From positions 1 through 64,000 of the forward strand of contig CAZZCN010000007.1 in NCBI GenBank assembly GCA_964652975.1: a stretch of DNA of 64,000 nucleotides, written 5' to 3'. This stretch comes from CAZZCN01 sp964652975 (GTDB taxonomy: Bacteria > Bacillota > Clostridia > Saccharofermentanales > UBA5734). The notes below the pieces were generated by a model. That model had not been told where the DNA came from, made no database searches, and saw nothing but the letters and a program-made list of their open reading frames with translations. Position numbers and translations under genes: made by a program. Positions 1 through 9,023 of this stretch are shown here, in pieces (the first letter of the stretch is position 1; each line of letters starts with the position of its first letter).

Positions 1-3000
1 GCTGTGATATCCCTTGTCCAATCTCCCGACACTGCAAGATTAGGAAACGGTTTTTGGGAAACTTTGATATTCCTTAGTGCTTCTGTTTCATCTTTTAAAA
101 CTACTGCACTGCAAAATGTCAGTCTAACGGTTTTGCTATCAATAAGTGTTGCTCTCTCTAATGTAGGTTTATCTATAATATTCGTATAAGCAACATCATA
201 TCCAACATCACTTGGCACATTAGCTACAACTGATGAATAACCATCGATACCTGTTGCAATTGTACCAACACCATCATTGTTATCCACCTGTGCTTCGCAA
301 ATTCTGATTACACCAAGACTGCTGTTGTTATGGTCGCTTGTAAGATTGGCAATATAAATATTGTCCGCAACCTTCGTAATGGAACTTAAAGAAATTTGCC
401 AATCCCCGTTGTATGGAGGGTTTGGGGTTGGAGAATTTGAAACAAAAAATGCTTGATATGCATTTGTCGACAATGTTACTGATTGATTAAATTCCATTAC
501 TATTTTTCTGCTGTCTAACCTGTAGGCATTGATAAGCTGAGGTCTGGTTTTTAATTCTACATAGTCAACATCATAACCGGTAGTTGAATTATATCTTGCA
601 AAAGCAGGAATACTTAAAGCAGAATTATTGACAATATTTCCCAATCCCAGGTCGGTATCAACCTGTCCATCCGATAATCTAAATACACCTTTTTGTCCAA
701 TTGTATCTAATGGACTTGATAAATTAAACTGCCTTGTTGTACCGTCGATATTTGTTGTGCTTGAGCATGCAATCTGCCAATTTCCTGCCATGGCAAGATC
801 GGGATTGAAATTTGAAGCTACAAACGCGTGGTTGTGTATGCTTGAATACAACGAAACATTATCAGTAAATTTAGCAACAACTGCTAATGAATCTTTGATA
901 TAAGCCTCTTTTAACATAGGATTATATCTCACAGCGGCAACATCATGTCCGGAAGCGGATGGGTCTGTAGCTTTAACCCCTTTAAGTCCCGAAGAGTCTT
1001 TAACTACCCTTTCAATATTGTCATCCGTGTCCGGAGAGCCAATATATTCGCTTATTCTAATATAGCCAAAGTAATTTGAAGAGGTCAGTGCCGTGGAAAG
1101 GGTTGCTCTATATTTCGTATCATTTGTACCTGGTATGACGGCTACAGAGGATGTATTTATTTGCCAGCTTCCATTTACACCAGGATTCGGATTTGGTATA
1201 TCGGAAGCATAAACACAGTTTGAAGGCGTTACCCCAAAGCTTACACCCTTGTCAAATTCCATTACAATATGTGTGGAATCTTCAACATAAGCTGAAATAA
1301 GCTTTGGATTATCAGGAAAGGTATACGTAACAGCTGCAACATCATAACCACTGCTTGATGGATTGGTTGACTTTAAAGCCATCGTTCCTGAAATATCTTT
1401 AACTACAGAAATATAATCGGTATTATCGACTATACCTTCATCTATGCGAAGAACACCAGTTTGTGATGCAGTAAGTACGCCTGAGAATGTTACATTATAA
1501 GTTCTTGCATCAACCTGTGAAACACTGATTGCATAACAATAGTTGCTTGCGGGTGTTGGTGAACTGGAAAGGAAGATATAACTGCTGATGTTTTGAGCCA
1601 AGGTGACATCATTACTGAATTTCATCTGAGCATAAGTTTTGGAGTTTGAAATGTCAACGCTTGTTATTTGTGCACTTGTTAAAACAGGCTGATTAGGGAG
1701 AATATAGGACACAGCTGATACATCGTATCCGGGGTAGCAAGAATAGTTGCTGTCTACATTGACCTTACCGTCATAACTGGTCATTATCTGACCAATATTA
1801 TTATCCGTATCCTCTCTGGTGTATTCAACGATTCTAATTACACCGGAAGCATTTAAAGATATTGGTGAATTTAAAACCACCGACCATGTTATATTATCTG
1901 ATGTTGTCATACTGGAAACACCAATTTGCCAGCTTCCACCCATACCTGGATTCGGAAAAGGAACATCACTTACAAACACACAGCTTGAAGGGTTGATTCC
2001 ACTTGCAAATTTTACTGCACTGGTAAACTTCATTTGAATATGTGTACTGTCTACTACAGTTGCTCTTTCTATGGCAGGAATCGCAACCGGGACAAAATCA
2101 ACTGCTGCAACATCATATCCTACGTCGGATGGATAATTGGAACTGACTCCTACTATTCCTGAAACATCTGTTGCAATGTTTGACACCACATTATCGGAGT
2201 CAGGGCTTGTGTCATTCTCTGACATACGAAAAACCCCGGTTCTTTTATCCATATCAATAGGAGCCGCAAGAACAATTCTATATGTACAGTCATCAATCTT
2301 TGACATGCCGGAAACTCCAATCTGCCAATCCCCATTATTAGGCGGGTTCGGATTTGCATTATTGGAAACAAAGAAATGATGCGTGGGATTTGTATCCTTA
2401 AATTCTATCGGTCCGCTAAATTTAATGATAGCAGTCAAAGTGTCTTCAAAAACACAACTTGCCAAAGTTGGATTGCCTGGCAGGGTATAACCAATGTATC
2501 CAACATCCCAACCGACGCTTGAAGGAGAGTTCGCAACTACTCCTATCAAACCCGAGGTATCCGTTATAACATTCGAAAGATAATTATCGCCATCGACATT
2601 CATTTCAGAAATTCTTACAACTCCGGTTTTCCCATATTCAATCGGAGAAGAAAGAGTCAATCTGAAGGTTGAATCGTTAATACCGGTAATTACCGACACT
2701 CCTACCTGCCAATCACCGTTATATGGTGGGTTTGGGTTAGAATTATTTGAAATATATACATAACTAAGAGGATTGATATTATTGGCAAATTTTACTCCTT
2801 TGTCAAATTTGACAACAATATGTGTTGCATCTTCAACATTTGCACTAATCAGCTGTGGTGCAGATGGAAAGGAATAAGCAACAGCAGCATAATCAGACTG
2901 AGACAATGAACCATATGTGCTTTGCATTCCAATCAGACCGGTTATATCCGTAATCGGATTTTTTATAACATTATCATTATCAATACCTGACTCGGTGATT

Positions 3001-4127
3001 TTTAAATATCCCGACTGATTATACGGAATGTTAGATTGTAATGTTATACGAAGCACATTACTGTCTATTTTCCTGACATTAGCAGCATTAATTGTCCAGG
3101 AAGGATTGGTTGGATCTGAAACTAATTTAAAGCAAGAGGAGACAGTATCCATGTCTGTCAGCTTAATTTCATCTGAAAAGGTAGCTCTTATATGCGAACT
3201 ATCCTCGATAACCGCACCCGATAAGGCGGGTCCATTCCCGGTTGGAATTGAATAGTTTTGAGCAGTAACATCATATCCTGTATCAGATGGATTATTAGCT
3301 GATACGCCAACAGCATTTGTTGAATCTCTTACTATCGCACTTAGAGTTGAATTGGAGTCAACTGAATCTTCGACTATCCTGACAACCCCTGTTTTATCAC
3401 GGTCAAGAGGAGATTCAAGCATAATTTCCCACTTGCTGTCACTTATTTTTGACAGCATTTTAACAGGTATCTGCCAGCTTCCGTTCACACCTGGATTCGG
3501 ATTAGGAACATCAGAAGCAAAAATGTAATTTATTGCGTTTGCTTCGCCGACTGTCCAAAAAATGTCCTGGCTAAAATTCAATACAAGATGCAAATCATCC
3601 TTAATCTCAACACTTGTTAATGATGGATTATAGCTTATGGCAGTCACGTCATAGCCAACGGTTGAAGGATAGTTTGCTTCTACACCATATGTATTCGCAG
3701 AGTCCTTCAAAACCCCTGAAATATCGTTATTAGAGTCCACAGCCGCTTCAACGATTCTTATAACTCCAGCTTTTTCTGCTGGAAGAGCAAAAGCTAATGC
3801 AACTCTCCACTTCGTATTGTTAGACCCACTCACCGCGGTTACGGAGGTGGCGGCAATTTGGAAGCTATCCCCTTGGAGAGATGGGTTCGGGGTGTCGCTC
3901 GCAAATACATACCATTGTGGATTTGCGGTCTGCCAGCTGACAGCGCTGTCAAAAGTCATAATAATATGCGTGCTGTCTTCAACTACGGCCCCAACAATGT
4001 CAGGATTGTTGCCGATTGCTCCAACACCAAAAGTGCCGGCAAAACTACTCAGCATGAAAATTATAACAACAGCAATTGTTTTTAATCTCTTACCTTGTGA
4101 TATATTTTTCTTACTAATGATTACCAC
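1..4127 (-). CDS. Secreted tandem-repeat protein (3' end beyond the window)
   Basis: An open minus-strand frame runs from about 4127 off the left edge, so the C terminus is missing. It begins with a signal peptide: basic SKKNISQGKRLK, then the hydrophobic stretch TIAVVIIFMLSSFAG. The rest is about ten and a half tandem copies of a roughly 128-residue module. The GSWQ/GDWQ-type signature recurs about every 385 bp, near 3858, 3473, 3088, 2707, 2322, 1927, 1540, 1163, 772, 403 and 15. Each module reads roughly: VEDSTHI.M.FD, then SD.PNPNPG.NGSWQI, then GV.RI.E, then D.DN.I, then GYDVA. The same module occurs in three nearby exported proteins. Start: in-frame GTG at 4127 overlaps the AAGGAG ribosome site; ATT at 4118 has better spacing (8 nt). 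Function unknown; a surface or substrate-binding role is inferred. Confidence 0.85.
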   Translation of the reverse strand, partial: MVIISKKNISQGKRLKTIAVVIIFMLSSFAGTFGVGAIGNNPDIVGAVVEDSTHIIMTFDSAVSWQTANPQWYVFASDTPNPSLQGDSFQIAATSVTAVSGSNNTKWRVALAFALPAEKAGVIRIVEAAVDSNNDISGVLKDSANTYGVEANYPSTVGYDVTAISYNPSLTSVEIKDDLHLVLNFSQDIFWTVGEANAINYIFASDVPNPNPGVNGSWQIPVKMLSKISDSKWEIMLESPLDRDKTGVVRIVEDSVDSNSTLSAIVRDSTNAVGVSANNPSDTGYDVTAQNYSIPTGNGPALSGAVIEDSSHIRATFSDEIKLTDMDTVSSCFKLVSDPTNPSWTINAANVRKIDSNVLRITLQSNIPYNQSGYLKITESGIDNDNVIKNPITDITGLIGMQSTYGSLSQSDYAAVAYSFPSAPQLISANVEDATHIVVKFDKGVKFANNINPLSYVYISNNSNPNPPYNGDWQVGVSVITGINDSTFRLTLSSPIEYGKTGVVRISEMNVDGDNYLSNVITDTSGLIGVVANSPSSVGWDVGYIGYTLPGNPTLASCVFEDTLTAIIKFSGPIEFKDTNPTHHFFVSNNANPNPPNNGDWQIGVSGMSKIDDCTYRIVLAAPIDMDKRTGVFRMSENDTSPDSDNVVSNIATDVSGIVGVSSNYPSDVGYDVAAVDFVPVAIPAIERATVVDSTHIQMKFTSAVKFASGINPSSCVFVSDVPFPNPGMGGSWQIGVSSMTTSDNITWSVVLNSPISLNASGVIRIVEYTREDTDNNIGQIMTSYDGKVNVDSNYSCYPGYDVSAVSYILPNQPVLTSAQITSVDISNSKTYAQMKFSNDVTLAQNISSYIFLSSSPTPASNYCYAISVSQVDARTYNVTFSGVLTASQTGVLRIDEGIVDNTDYISVVKDISGTMALKSTNPSSSGYDVAAVTYTFPDNPKLISAYVEDSTHIVMEFDKGVSFGVTPSNCVYASDIPNPNPGVNGSWQINTSSVAVIPGTNDTKYRATLSTALTSSNYFGYIRISEYIGSPDTDDNIERVVKDSSGLKGVKATDPSASGHDVAAVRYNPMLKEAYIKDSLAVVAKFTDNVSLYSSIHNHAFVASNFNPDLAMAGNWQIACSSTTNIDGTTRQFNLSSPLDTIGQKGVFRLSDGQVDTDLGLGNIVNNSALSIPAFARYNSTTGYDVDYVELKTRPQLINAYRLDSRKIVMEFNQSVTLSTNAYQAFFVSNSPTPNPPYNGDWQISLSSITKVADNIYIANLTSDHNNSSLGVIRICEAQVDNNDGVGTIATGIDGYSSVVANVPSDVGYDVAYTNIIDKPTLERATLIDSKTVRLTFCSAVVLKDETEALRNIKVSQKPFPNLAVSGDWTRDIT

Positions 4128-4167
4128 TCCTTAATCACTATGTGGCCTGTAAAGGCTAAAAAACATC

Positions 4168-5814
4168 TTACTTGGAATTTACTTTTTTGTATATCTCATA
4201 ATTTTCCTTGCCAACCATTTCTAATCCTGCACTCATCAGTTCATCTCTCATTTGCTTGACCATGCCTCTTGCTTCATCGTCAGATTTCGATTTTACTACA
4301 ATGGCTGTACGCCATTTCTCAAGTATTGTTCCGAAATCATTCATTTTTTGCTTATAAATCGGTCCTTTTTCTGCGTACATGAACTTATCATAGGTTATAT
4401 CATTAAAAATATCCGCAAATCCGTTTGCTCTGGCGATTTTATGAAATTCCCGCTGTCCCGGAGAATTTTTAAAAGAGATGTCAACCTGTGATTGTTTTGT
4501 AACACCGGGTCCTGCAATCCAATAGCACCAAGGAGAACACTTGTCTGAATTTTTTGTACCATCTAATAATGCTTTGATAAACGGAGCATTAAAGGTAAGC
4601 TCCTTGTCTTGATCTATATACCAGTAGCCATCGTCTTTACTTGGAGCGCCCCACCATGATACTGTATTTCCTAACTTTGTATTTTGCCAGTTTATGTATT
4701 TCATAAGTCTTTCAGGATCCTGAACATTCTTGCTTACAATGGCAATAGTTGCACCAAGGGAATTGTAGTTATTCCATTTATTATCACTGTTAGCTTTTAA
4801 TCTCGGCATTTTAAAGTTAACAAATTTCCCGGGCGCTTTCTTTCTTAATAAAGCCCCTTCAATATTATCACCAAAATCAGCAATACTTCCAAAATATACT
4901 CCATATTTTCCTTGTTTTGCTTTTTCCAGCCTGTCTTCAGATGTATCAGTTAAACAACTCTTGTCAATAAGCTGTTCTCTGTATAGTTTTGATAGAAATA
5001 CATACGCATCCTCCCAGCCCTTTGACATAAATGATTCATAAAGAGTTTTATTGGCATCGTCAATAACATAACGGGTTGGAGATCCCCCAAAACCAACATA
5101 GAACAAGAAATCATAAAAATTTGTCATATTAAAAGGAACAAAATCCTTGTATTTCGGATCATTTTTTGGAACATTATCCCTTATAGCTTTTAAAAATCGA
5201 TAAAATTCATCAAACGTTACAGGTGCTTCCATATTTGTAATTTTAAACATATCATCTCTTATAGCTGTAACAACATTGTCACCTACTGAATCATCCAGAC
5301 GTTCTTTTGTTTTTACAAAACCGGGTAGCATAAACAGCTTGGAACTGTCCGGGTCTCTGAAATAATCCAACGTATCCTTGTTCACAAATGACATATAGTC
5401 CGGCATTATGTTTAAATAATTATCAATCGGTAAAAGCAAATCGCTGTCAGCAAAAGTTTGCAATATAGAGCGCATCCCGCTGTTTGCAACAATAACGTCC
5501 GGCATCTCGCCGGTTGCCACCATAAGACTTAATTTGGTCTGCATACTCTCTCCGGTTGGCCAGGACCCTTCAAAATCAATTTTTAGGTTATCAAGAAGCC
5601 ATTGATGTTGAAGTTGATTATTACCAAGTTTGCTGTTACCTTCCAAATAACCTGTTATTTTCATAACATCTGTATAATCTTCAAGTTTTTTGCCCGGATC
5701 AGCTATCGAATTCGCACTGCCATTTGAACTTGTCCCTCCCTTGCCTCCATTGCAGGATGAAAGGATAGATGCAATTAAAACAATAACAATTATGACCGAC
5801 AATCTCTTTTTCAT
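4168..5814 (-). CDS. Extracellular solute-binding lipoprotein of a CUT1-type sugar ABC importer
   Basis: The 548-residue protein starts MKKRLSVIIVIVLIASILSSC, a lipoprotein signal with lipobox LSSC, so it should be lipid-anchored outside the membrane. Length and body resemble the LplA/family 1 binding proteins that pair with LplB and YtcP permeases: an alternation of GxxPDVIV-like and VPFNMTNFYDF-like segments, with many aromatics. The matching permeases lie at 29246-31117, about 24 kb upstream in the same transcriptional direction. The gene sits 38 bp downstream of the GH36-like lipoprotein gene, with a GGAGGA ribosome site. The ligand is not readable from sequence; the neighbours suggest an oligosaccharide released from an alpha-galactosyl-containing glycan. 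Confidence 0.88.
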   Translation of the reverse strand: MKKRLSVIIVIVLIASILSSCNGGKGGTSSNGSANSIADPGKKLEDYTDVMKITGYLEGNSKLGNNQLQHQWLLDNLKIDFEGSWPTGESMQTKLSLMVATGEMPDVIVANSGMRSILQTFADSDLLLPIDNYLNIMPDYMSFVNKDTLDYFRDPDSSKLFMLPGFVKTKERLDDSVGDNVVTAIRDDMFKITNMEAPVTFDEFYRFLKAIRDNVPKNDPKYKDFVPFNMTNFYDFLFYVGFGGSPTRYVIDDANKTLYESFMSKGWEDAYVFLSKLYREQLIDKSCLTDTSEDRLEKAKQGKYGVYFGSIADFGDNIEGALLRKKAPGKFVNFKMPRLKANSDNKWNNYNSLGATIAIVSKNVQDPERLMKYINWQNTKLGNTVSWWGAPSKDDGYWYIDQDKELTFNAPFIKALLDGTKNSDKCSPWCYWIAGPGVTKQSQVDISFKNSPGQREFHKIARANGFADIFNDITYDKFMYAEKGPIYKQKMNDFGTILEKWRTAIVVKSKSDDEARGMVKQMRDELMSAGLEMVGKENYEIYKKVNSK

Positions 5815-5852
5815 ATAAAATCCTCCATTTATTGTATGATCTTTTCTACTTC

Positions 5853-8069
5853 TTATCTAGCTTTATATGTTAACAATATTGCTTTCTGTATCTTTAATGA
5901 AACATTAATGGTTAACCCTTTTGTCATTAAGTCACTGCCTTTCGCAGCAACCACAACTTTTTTCGTGTCATAATCAGTAATTTCATAAGTTTTCCTCTTG
6001 TCAAGTCCTGAAAATCGAAAGGTTTGTTCTTTTATATTACCGGTGTTTTTTCTTTTGAATACTTGCACCATGCCTGTATTTTCATCCGGGCTGTTAAACT
6101 GCCATGCCATCCAGTCTTTTTCTATCGAAGAATAGTACGACATGGGATAATAATCACCATAGAAATACTTTGCAACATCAGCCTGCTCATTTAAAACATC
6201 TATACATGCTTTATTATATTTGTTAACGTCTTTTAGCGAGAAAGCAAGAAACATTTGAGGTGCCAGGCAGCTTCTAAATTCATAACTTAAGTCCTTGACC
6301 GCCGGAGCATCCGCACTTCCATTTAAAAATGAACCGCCACTGATTGGCATTACCATATTAACACCATAAGTATTACATTGTGTTGTTGTAAGGTAAAAGC
6401 ATCTCTCTGTTCTGAATAAAGGTATTCCTCTTTTTAATTGTTCCATATCTGTTCTTCTGCCATATAGATCAATATACATACTTGGAGAAATGTCCATAAT
6501 ATCATCAAAAAACTTAAGCCTGTTTTGAACATACATATTTTCAGTGTAGCCATAACGGTCATAGCTGTCCTTGCTCCTTAAGTACCATTCTGAATTCATA
6601 TTATGGTCCTCTCTGTAAACATCCACGCCATTATCCTTTATACTCTTCACTATTGTATCCGTCATCCATTTTGCTGCTTCATTATTGGAAAAATCAAATA
6701 AGTTGAACCCTGCCCAGGTATCCTGGCCACCTGGCACCACCTTTAACTGTAGCAGCCATTCTTTGTGATTATTGAATATATCAGTACCAGGCATAACCCT
6801 TTCAGGTTCATACCAGACCAATGTTCTTATGTTGTTTGCATGAGCAGTCTCTTGAATTGGTTTTAGACCATTTGGAAATCTTGTGGCATCGGGGGTAAGA
6901 TTTCCCATTGGGTAGTCCCATTTCGGATTATAAGGTGATTGAGTAACCCACCCGGCATCCATTAACCATCCGTTTATATTAAAACCTGCCTCTTTAAATT
7001 TCTTGATTGCATTAACCTGGTTTTCTTCAGTGGCATTTTGCATCAGATTATAGTCAACAGAACTGCTTGCCCATCTCTCAGGACCAATTGGCTTGCCGTT
7101 ATTGGTTTTTGGAACAACATCATCCAGCTGAAATTTCCTGAAAATATTCTGGCTTCGAATAAAATCCTTCTCCCAGAACATAACCGTCATTAAAGGTGAA
7201 CGGATTTTTTCACCAGGCTGGAGAATTACCTGCAAAGTTTTTTGACCGGCAGTTATATTGCAGCTTTTCAAATCAGTTTCGGATTGCTTGAAATTTGCAA
7301 TCCAGGTAGCCGACCAGCCTACACTTACCAATAAACCTTCTTTGCCCCAGTCTGCTTTATCATTTAACCATTCAACGTTAAAAACCGACATCCAGTTGAA
7401 TGTTGAATGATCTCCCCATGCTCCGATTGAATGCGTCTGCCCCTTTCTAAATTCAAAAACATATGGCCTGTAAGATTCAGACGAGTTAAAGGAGCCATTC
7501 CAGGTATGAAGGATATATCCACGAGTATCATCTTCCTTGGACAAATTCATGTCAAATGAATTTAAGCCATTGATAAGCGGAGTAGGACCATTACCGATAT
7601 TTTTTATATAAACTGTCCATTCAATAGTCGGTGTTCTAAAATACCTGGTTGCTTCAACTGATATTTGCACATTATTTGTCGGGTGAGTGTATGTTATTTC
7701 TCTTTTCGTAAAAGCAGATGTTTTTACTTCCGGGCTGATGGTTTTCTTGTACTCTTTGATAACTTTGGAGAAGTCCGCTCCACCGATTTTTACAGAAAAG
7801 GGAAGCACTTCTGCATCTGCCAAGAAGCTTTTTTCAAAAAAGTCTGCTGCCTTATTCATTTCATCATCAGTTATTTTAGCATTGTCGTTGTCTAGTAAAT
7901 CAGGTCTATCATCCGAATAAACCAGCTCAGCACCAGCTGAAGATGCAAGTGAATAAGATACCGGACTTTTTGTGTCAGTAGATTTTTCTTCTTGCGATGT
8001 AGATGGTTTGCATGATGCAATTACCAGAAGAACTAAAAGCAATGAGATTGTAGCTAATATCTTTTTCAT
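5853..8069 (-). CDS. GH36-like (alpha-galactosidase family) lipoprotein
   Basis: This 738-residue protein has a lipoprotein signal (MKKILATISLLLVLLVIASC) and a glycoside hydrolase family 36/clan GH-D layout. An N-terminal beta-supersandwich is followed by a TIM barrel carrying WLMDAGWV (about residue 365), WYEPERVMPG (about 420) and VDVYREDHNMN (about 486), where the Asp aligns with the GH36 nucleophile. The usual CASGGGRxD acid/base loop is replaced by YIDLYGRRTDMEQ (about 538), so only GR-x-D is kept. The cytosolic protein at 32354-34528 has the canonical loop. I infer extracellular attack on alpha-linked galactose or a related sugar, but substrate and even activity are uncertain because of the altered loop. 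It is probably co-transcribed with the genes on both sides (13-38 bp gaps). Confidence 0.8.
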   Translation of the reverse strand: MKKILATISLLLVLLVIASCKPSTSQEEKSTDTKSPVSYSLASSAGAELVYSDDRPDLLDNDNAKITDDEMNKAADFFEKSFLADAEVLPFSVKIGGADFSKVIKEYKKTISPEVKTSAFTKREITYTHPTNNVQISVEATRYFRTPTIEWTVYIKNIGNGPTPLINGLNSFDMNLSKEDDTRGYILHTWNGSFNSSESYRPYVFEFRKGQTHSIGAWGDHSTFNWMSVFNVEWLNDKADWGKEGLLVSVGWSATWIANFKQSETDLKSCNITAGQKTLQVILQPGEKIRSPLMTVMFWEKDFIRSQNIFRKFQLDDVVPKTNNGKPIGPERWASSSVDYNLMQNATEENQVNAIKKFKEAGFNINGWLMDAGWVTQSPYNPKWDYPMGNLTPDATRFPNGLKPIQETAHANNIRTLVWYEPERVMPGTDIFNNHKEWLLQLKVVPGGQDTWAGFNLFDFSNNEAAKWMTDTIVKSIKDNGVDVYREDHNMNSEWYLRSKDSYDRYGYTENMYVQNRLKFFDDIMDISPSMYIDLYGRRTDMEQLKRGIPLFRTERCFYLTTTQCNTYGVNMVMPISGGSFLNGSADAPAVKDLSYEFRSCLAPQMFLAFSLKDVNKYNKACIDVLNEQADVAKYFYGDYYPMSYYSSIEKDWMAWQFNSPDENTGMVQVFKRKNTGNIKEQTFRFSGLDKRKTYEITDYDTKKVVVAAKGSDLMTKGLTINVSLKIQKAILLTYKAR

Positions 8070-8082
8070 GTTTCTTACTTCC

Positions 8083-9006
8083 TTACTTGCTCATTGTAAT
8101 TGGTATGCCTGCAATGTCATAAGCTTTTTCATCACCTGCAATACGTCCGCATAAAGCGTACATCCCTGAAACATCCGTGACAATGCCACCGAGTGATCCG
8201 TTCTTATCTGTTCCAATGTTTTCAATTATCCTTATCTCACCAAAAGGGTCGATAATCTCTTCACTCAATGTAGCTTCATATCTGTAATCATTAATTTTTG
8301 TTACTTCCTTGACATTGATTTCCGCACCGGCACCTGGCGAATCAGGAGTCATCAGACCACAATAAAAAACCACGGTTTTAGGATCAACTAAGAATTTAGC
8401 AGGCATGTTAAATTCAAAAGCAACCCGTTTGTTATCAATCTTATCTGCTCTAATAAGCATTAACTGTTGCGGGACTGTAAAACGGAATAGATATTGGTCC
8501 GTAGCAAAAGTAACATAGTCCCTGGTGGCTGTATATGGGTAATTAGCAACCATGGGAGCTCCATTTGCCTTGTTCACCAGACGATTGATTATCGCATCCT
8601 TGGGATTTTGTTCATTGTCGGTTACACTAACGCAAAAGCTATCGACGAGGCATCCTGTGAAATGAACTTTATAAGTCATATCGTCCATTTTTTCAACCAT
8701 CCAGATTTTGTAATTCAAGCTGCCAATATACCCGGTTGGTGAAGAAATCTGTAAGATTTCTGCAGGGTCACCCTTGAATTTTACAGCAGTATTAAAAAAT
8801 ACCAGAATTGTTGAAGGGCCAAGAACTTGAACACCTGTAATAACCGGATAGTCTTTTAGTGTATATTCTGCTTTTGCATTATCACTTGCTTTGTCACCAG
8901 AGCTTGCGTTTGAACTGTTTGACGAAGTGGTGTTCATTGTATTTGTACAAGAAGTGATCGCAAGAAATAATGAAGCAAGAATTATGAATACAATCGTCTT
9001 TTTCAT
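8083..9006 (-). CDS. Lipoprotein with two repeat-type Ig-like modules
   Basis: The 307-residue protein starts MKKTIVFIILASLFLAITSC, a lipoprotein signal with lipobox AITSC. After a Ser/Asn-rich linker it carries two copies of the module seen in the neighbouring giant proteins. The first begins YPVITGVQVLGPSTILVFF. The second contains RVAFEFNMPAKF and ends FGEIRIIENIGTDKNGSLGG with TDVSGMYALCG, matching the GV.RI.E / D.DN / D.SG signature. The PNPxxxGSWQ stretch is diverged in both. It lies 17 bp downstream of the 1383-aa lipoprotein gene and 13 bp upstream of the GH36-like gene, so it is probably part of the same operon. No catalytic motif is visible; a glycan-binding or scaffolding role is a guess. 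Confidence 0.75.
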   Translation of the reverse strand: MKKTIVFIILASLFLAITSCTNTMNTTSSNSSNASSGDKASDNAKAEYTLKDYPVITGVQVLGPSTILVFFNTAVKFKGDPAEILQISSPTGYIGSLNYKIWMVEKMDDMTYKVHFTGCLVDSFCVSVTDNEQNPKDAIINRLVNKANGAPMVANYPYTATRDYVTFATDQYLFRFTVPQQLMLIRADKIDNKRVAFEFNMPAKFLVDPKTVVFYCGLMTPDSPGAGAEINVKEVTKINDYRYEATLSEEIIDPFGEIRIIENIGTDKNGSLGGIVTDVSGMYALCGRIAGDEKAYDIAGIPITMSK

Positions 9007-9023
9007 ATTGAAACACTATCTCC

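Noticed and set aside
3817..4134. 105-residue plus-strand frame at the left, and several like it across 1-4134
   Set aside because: They mirror the minus-strand repeat protein, where the periodic motif proves the true coding strand.
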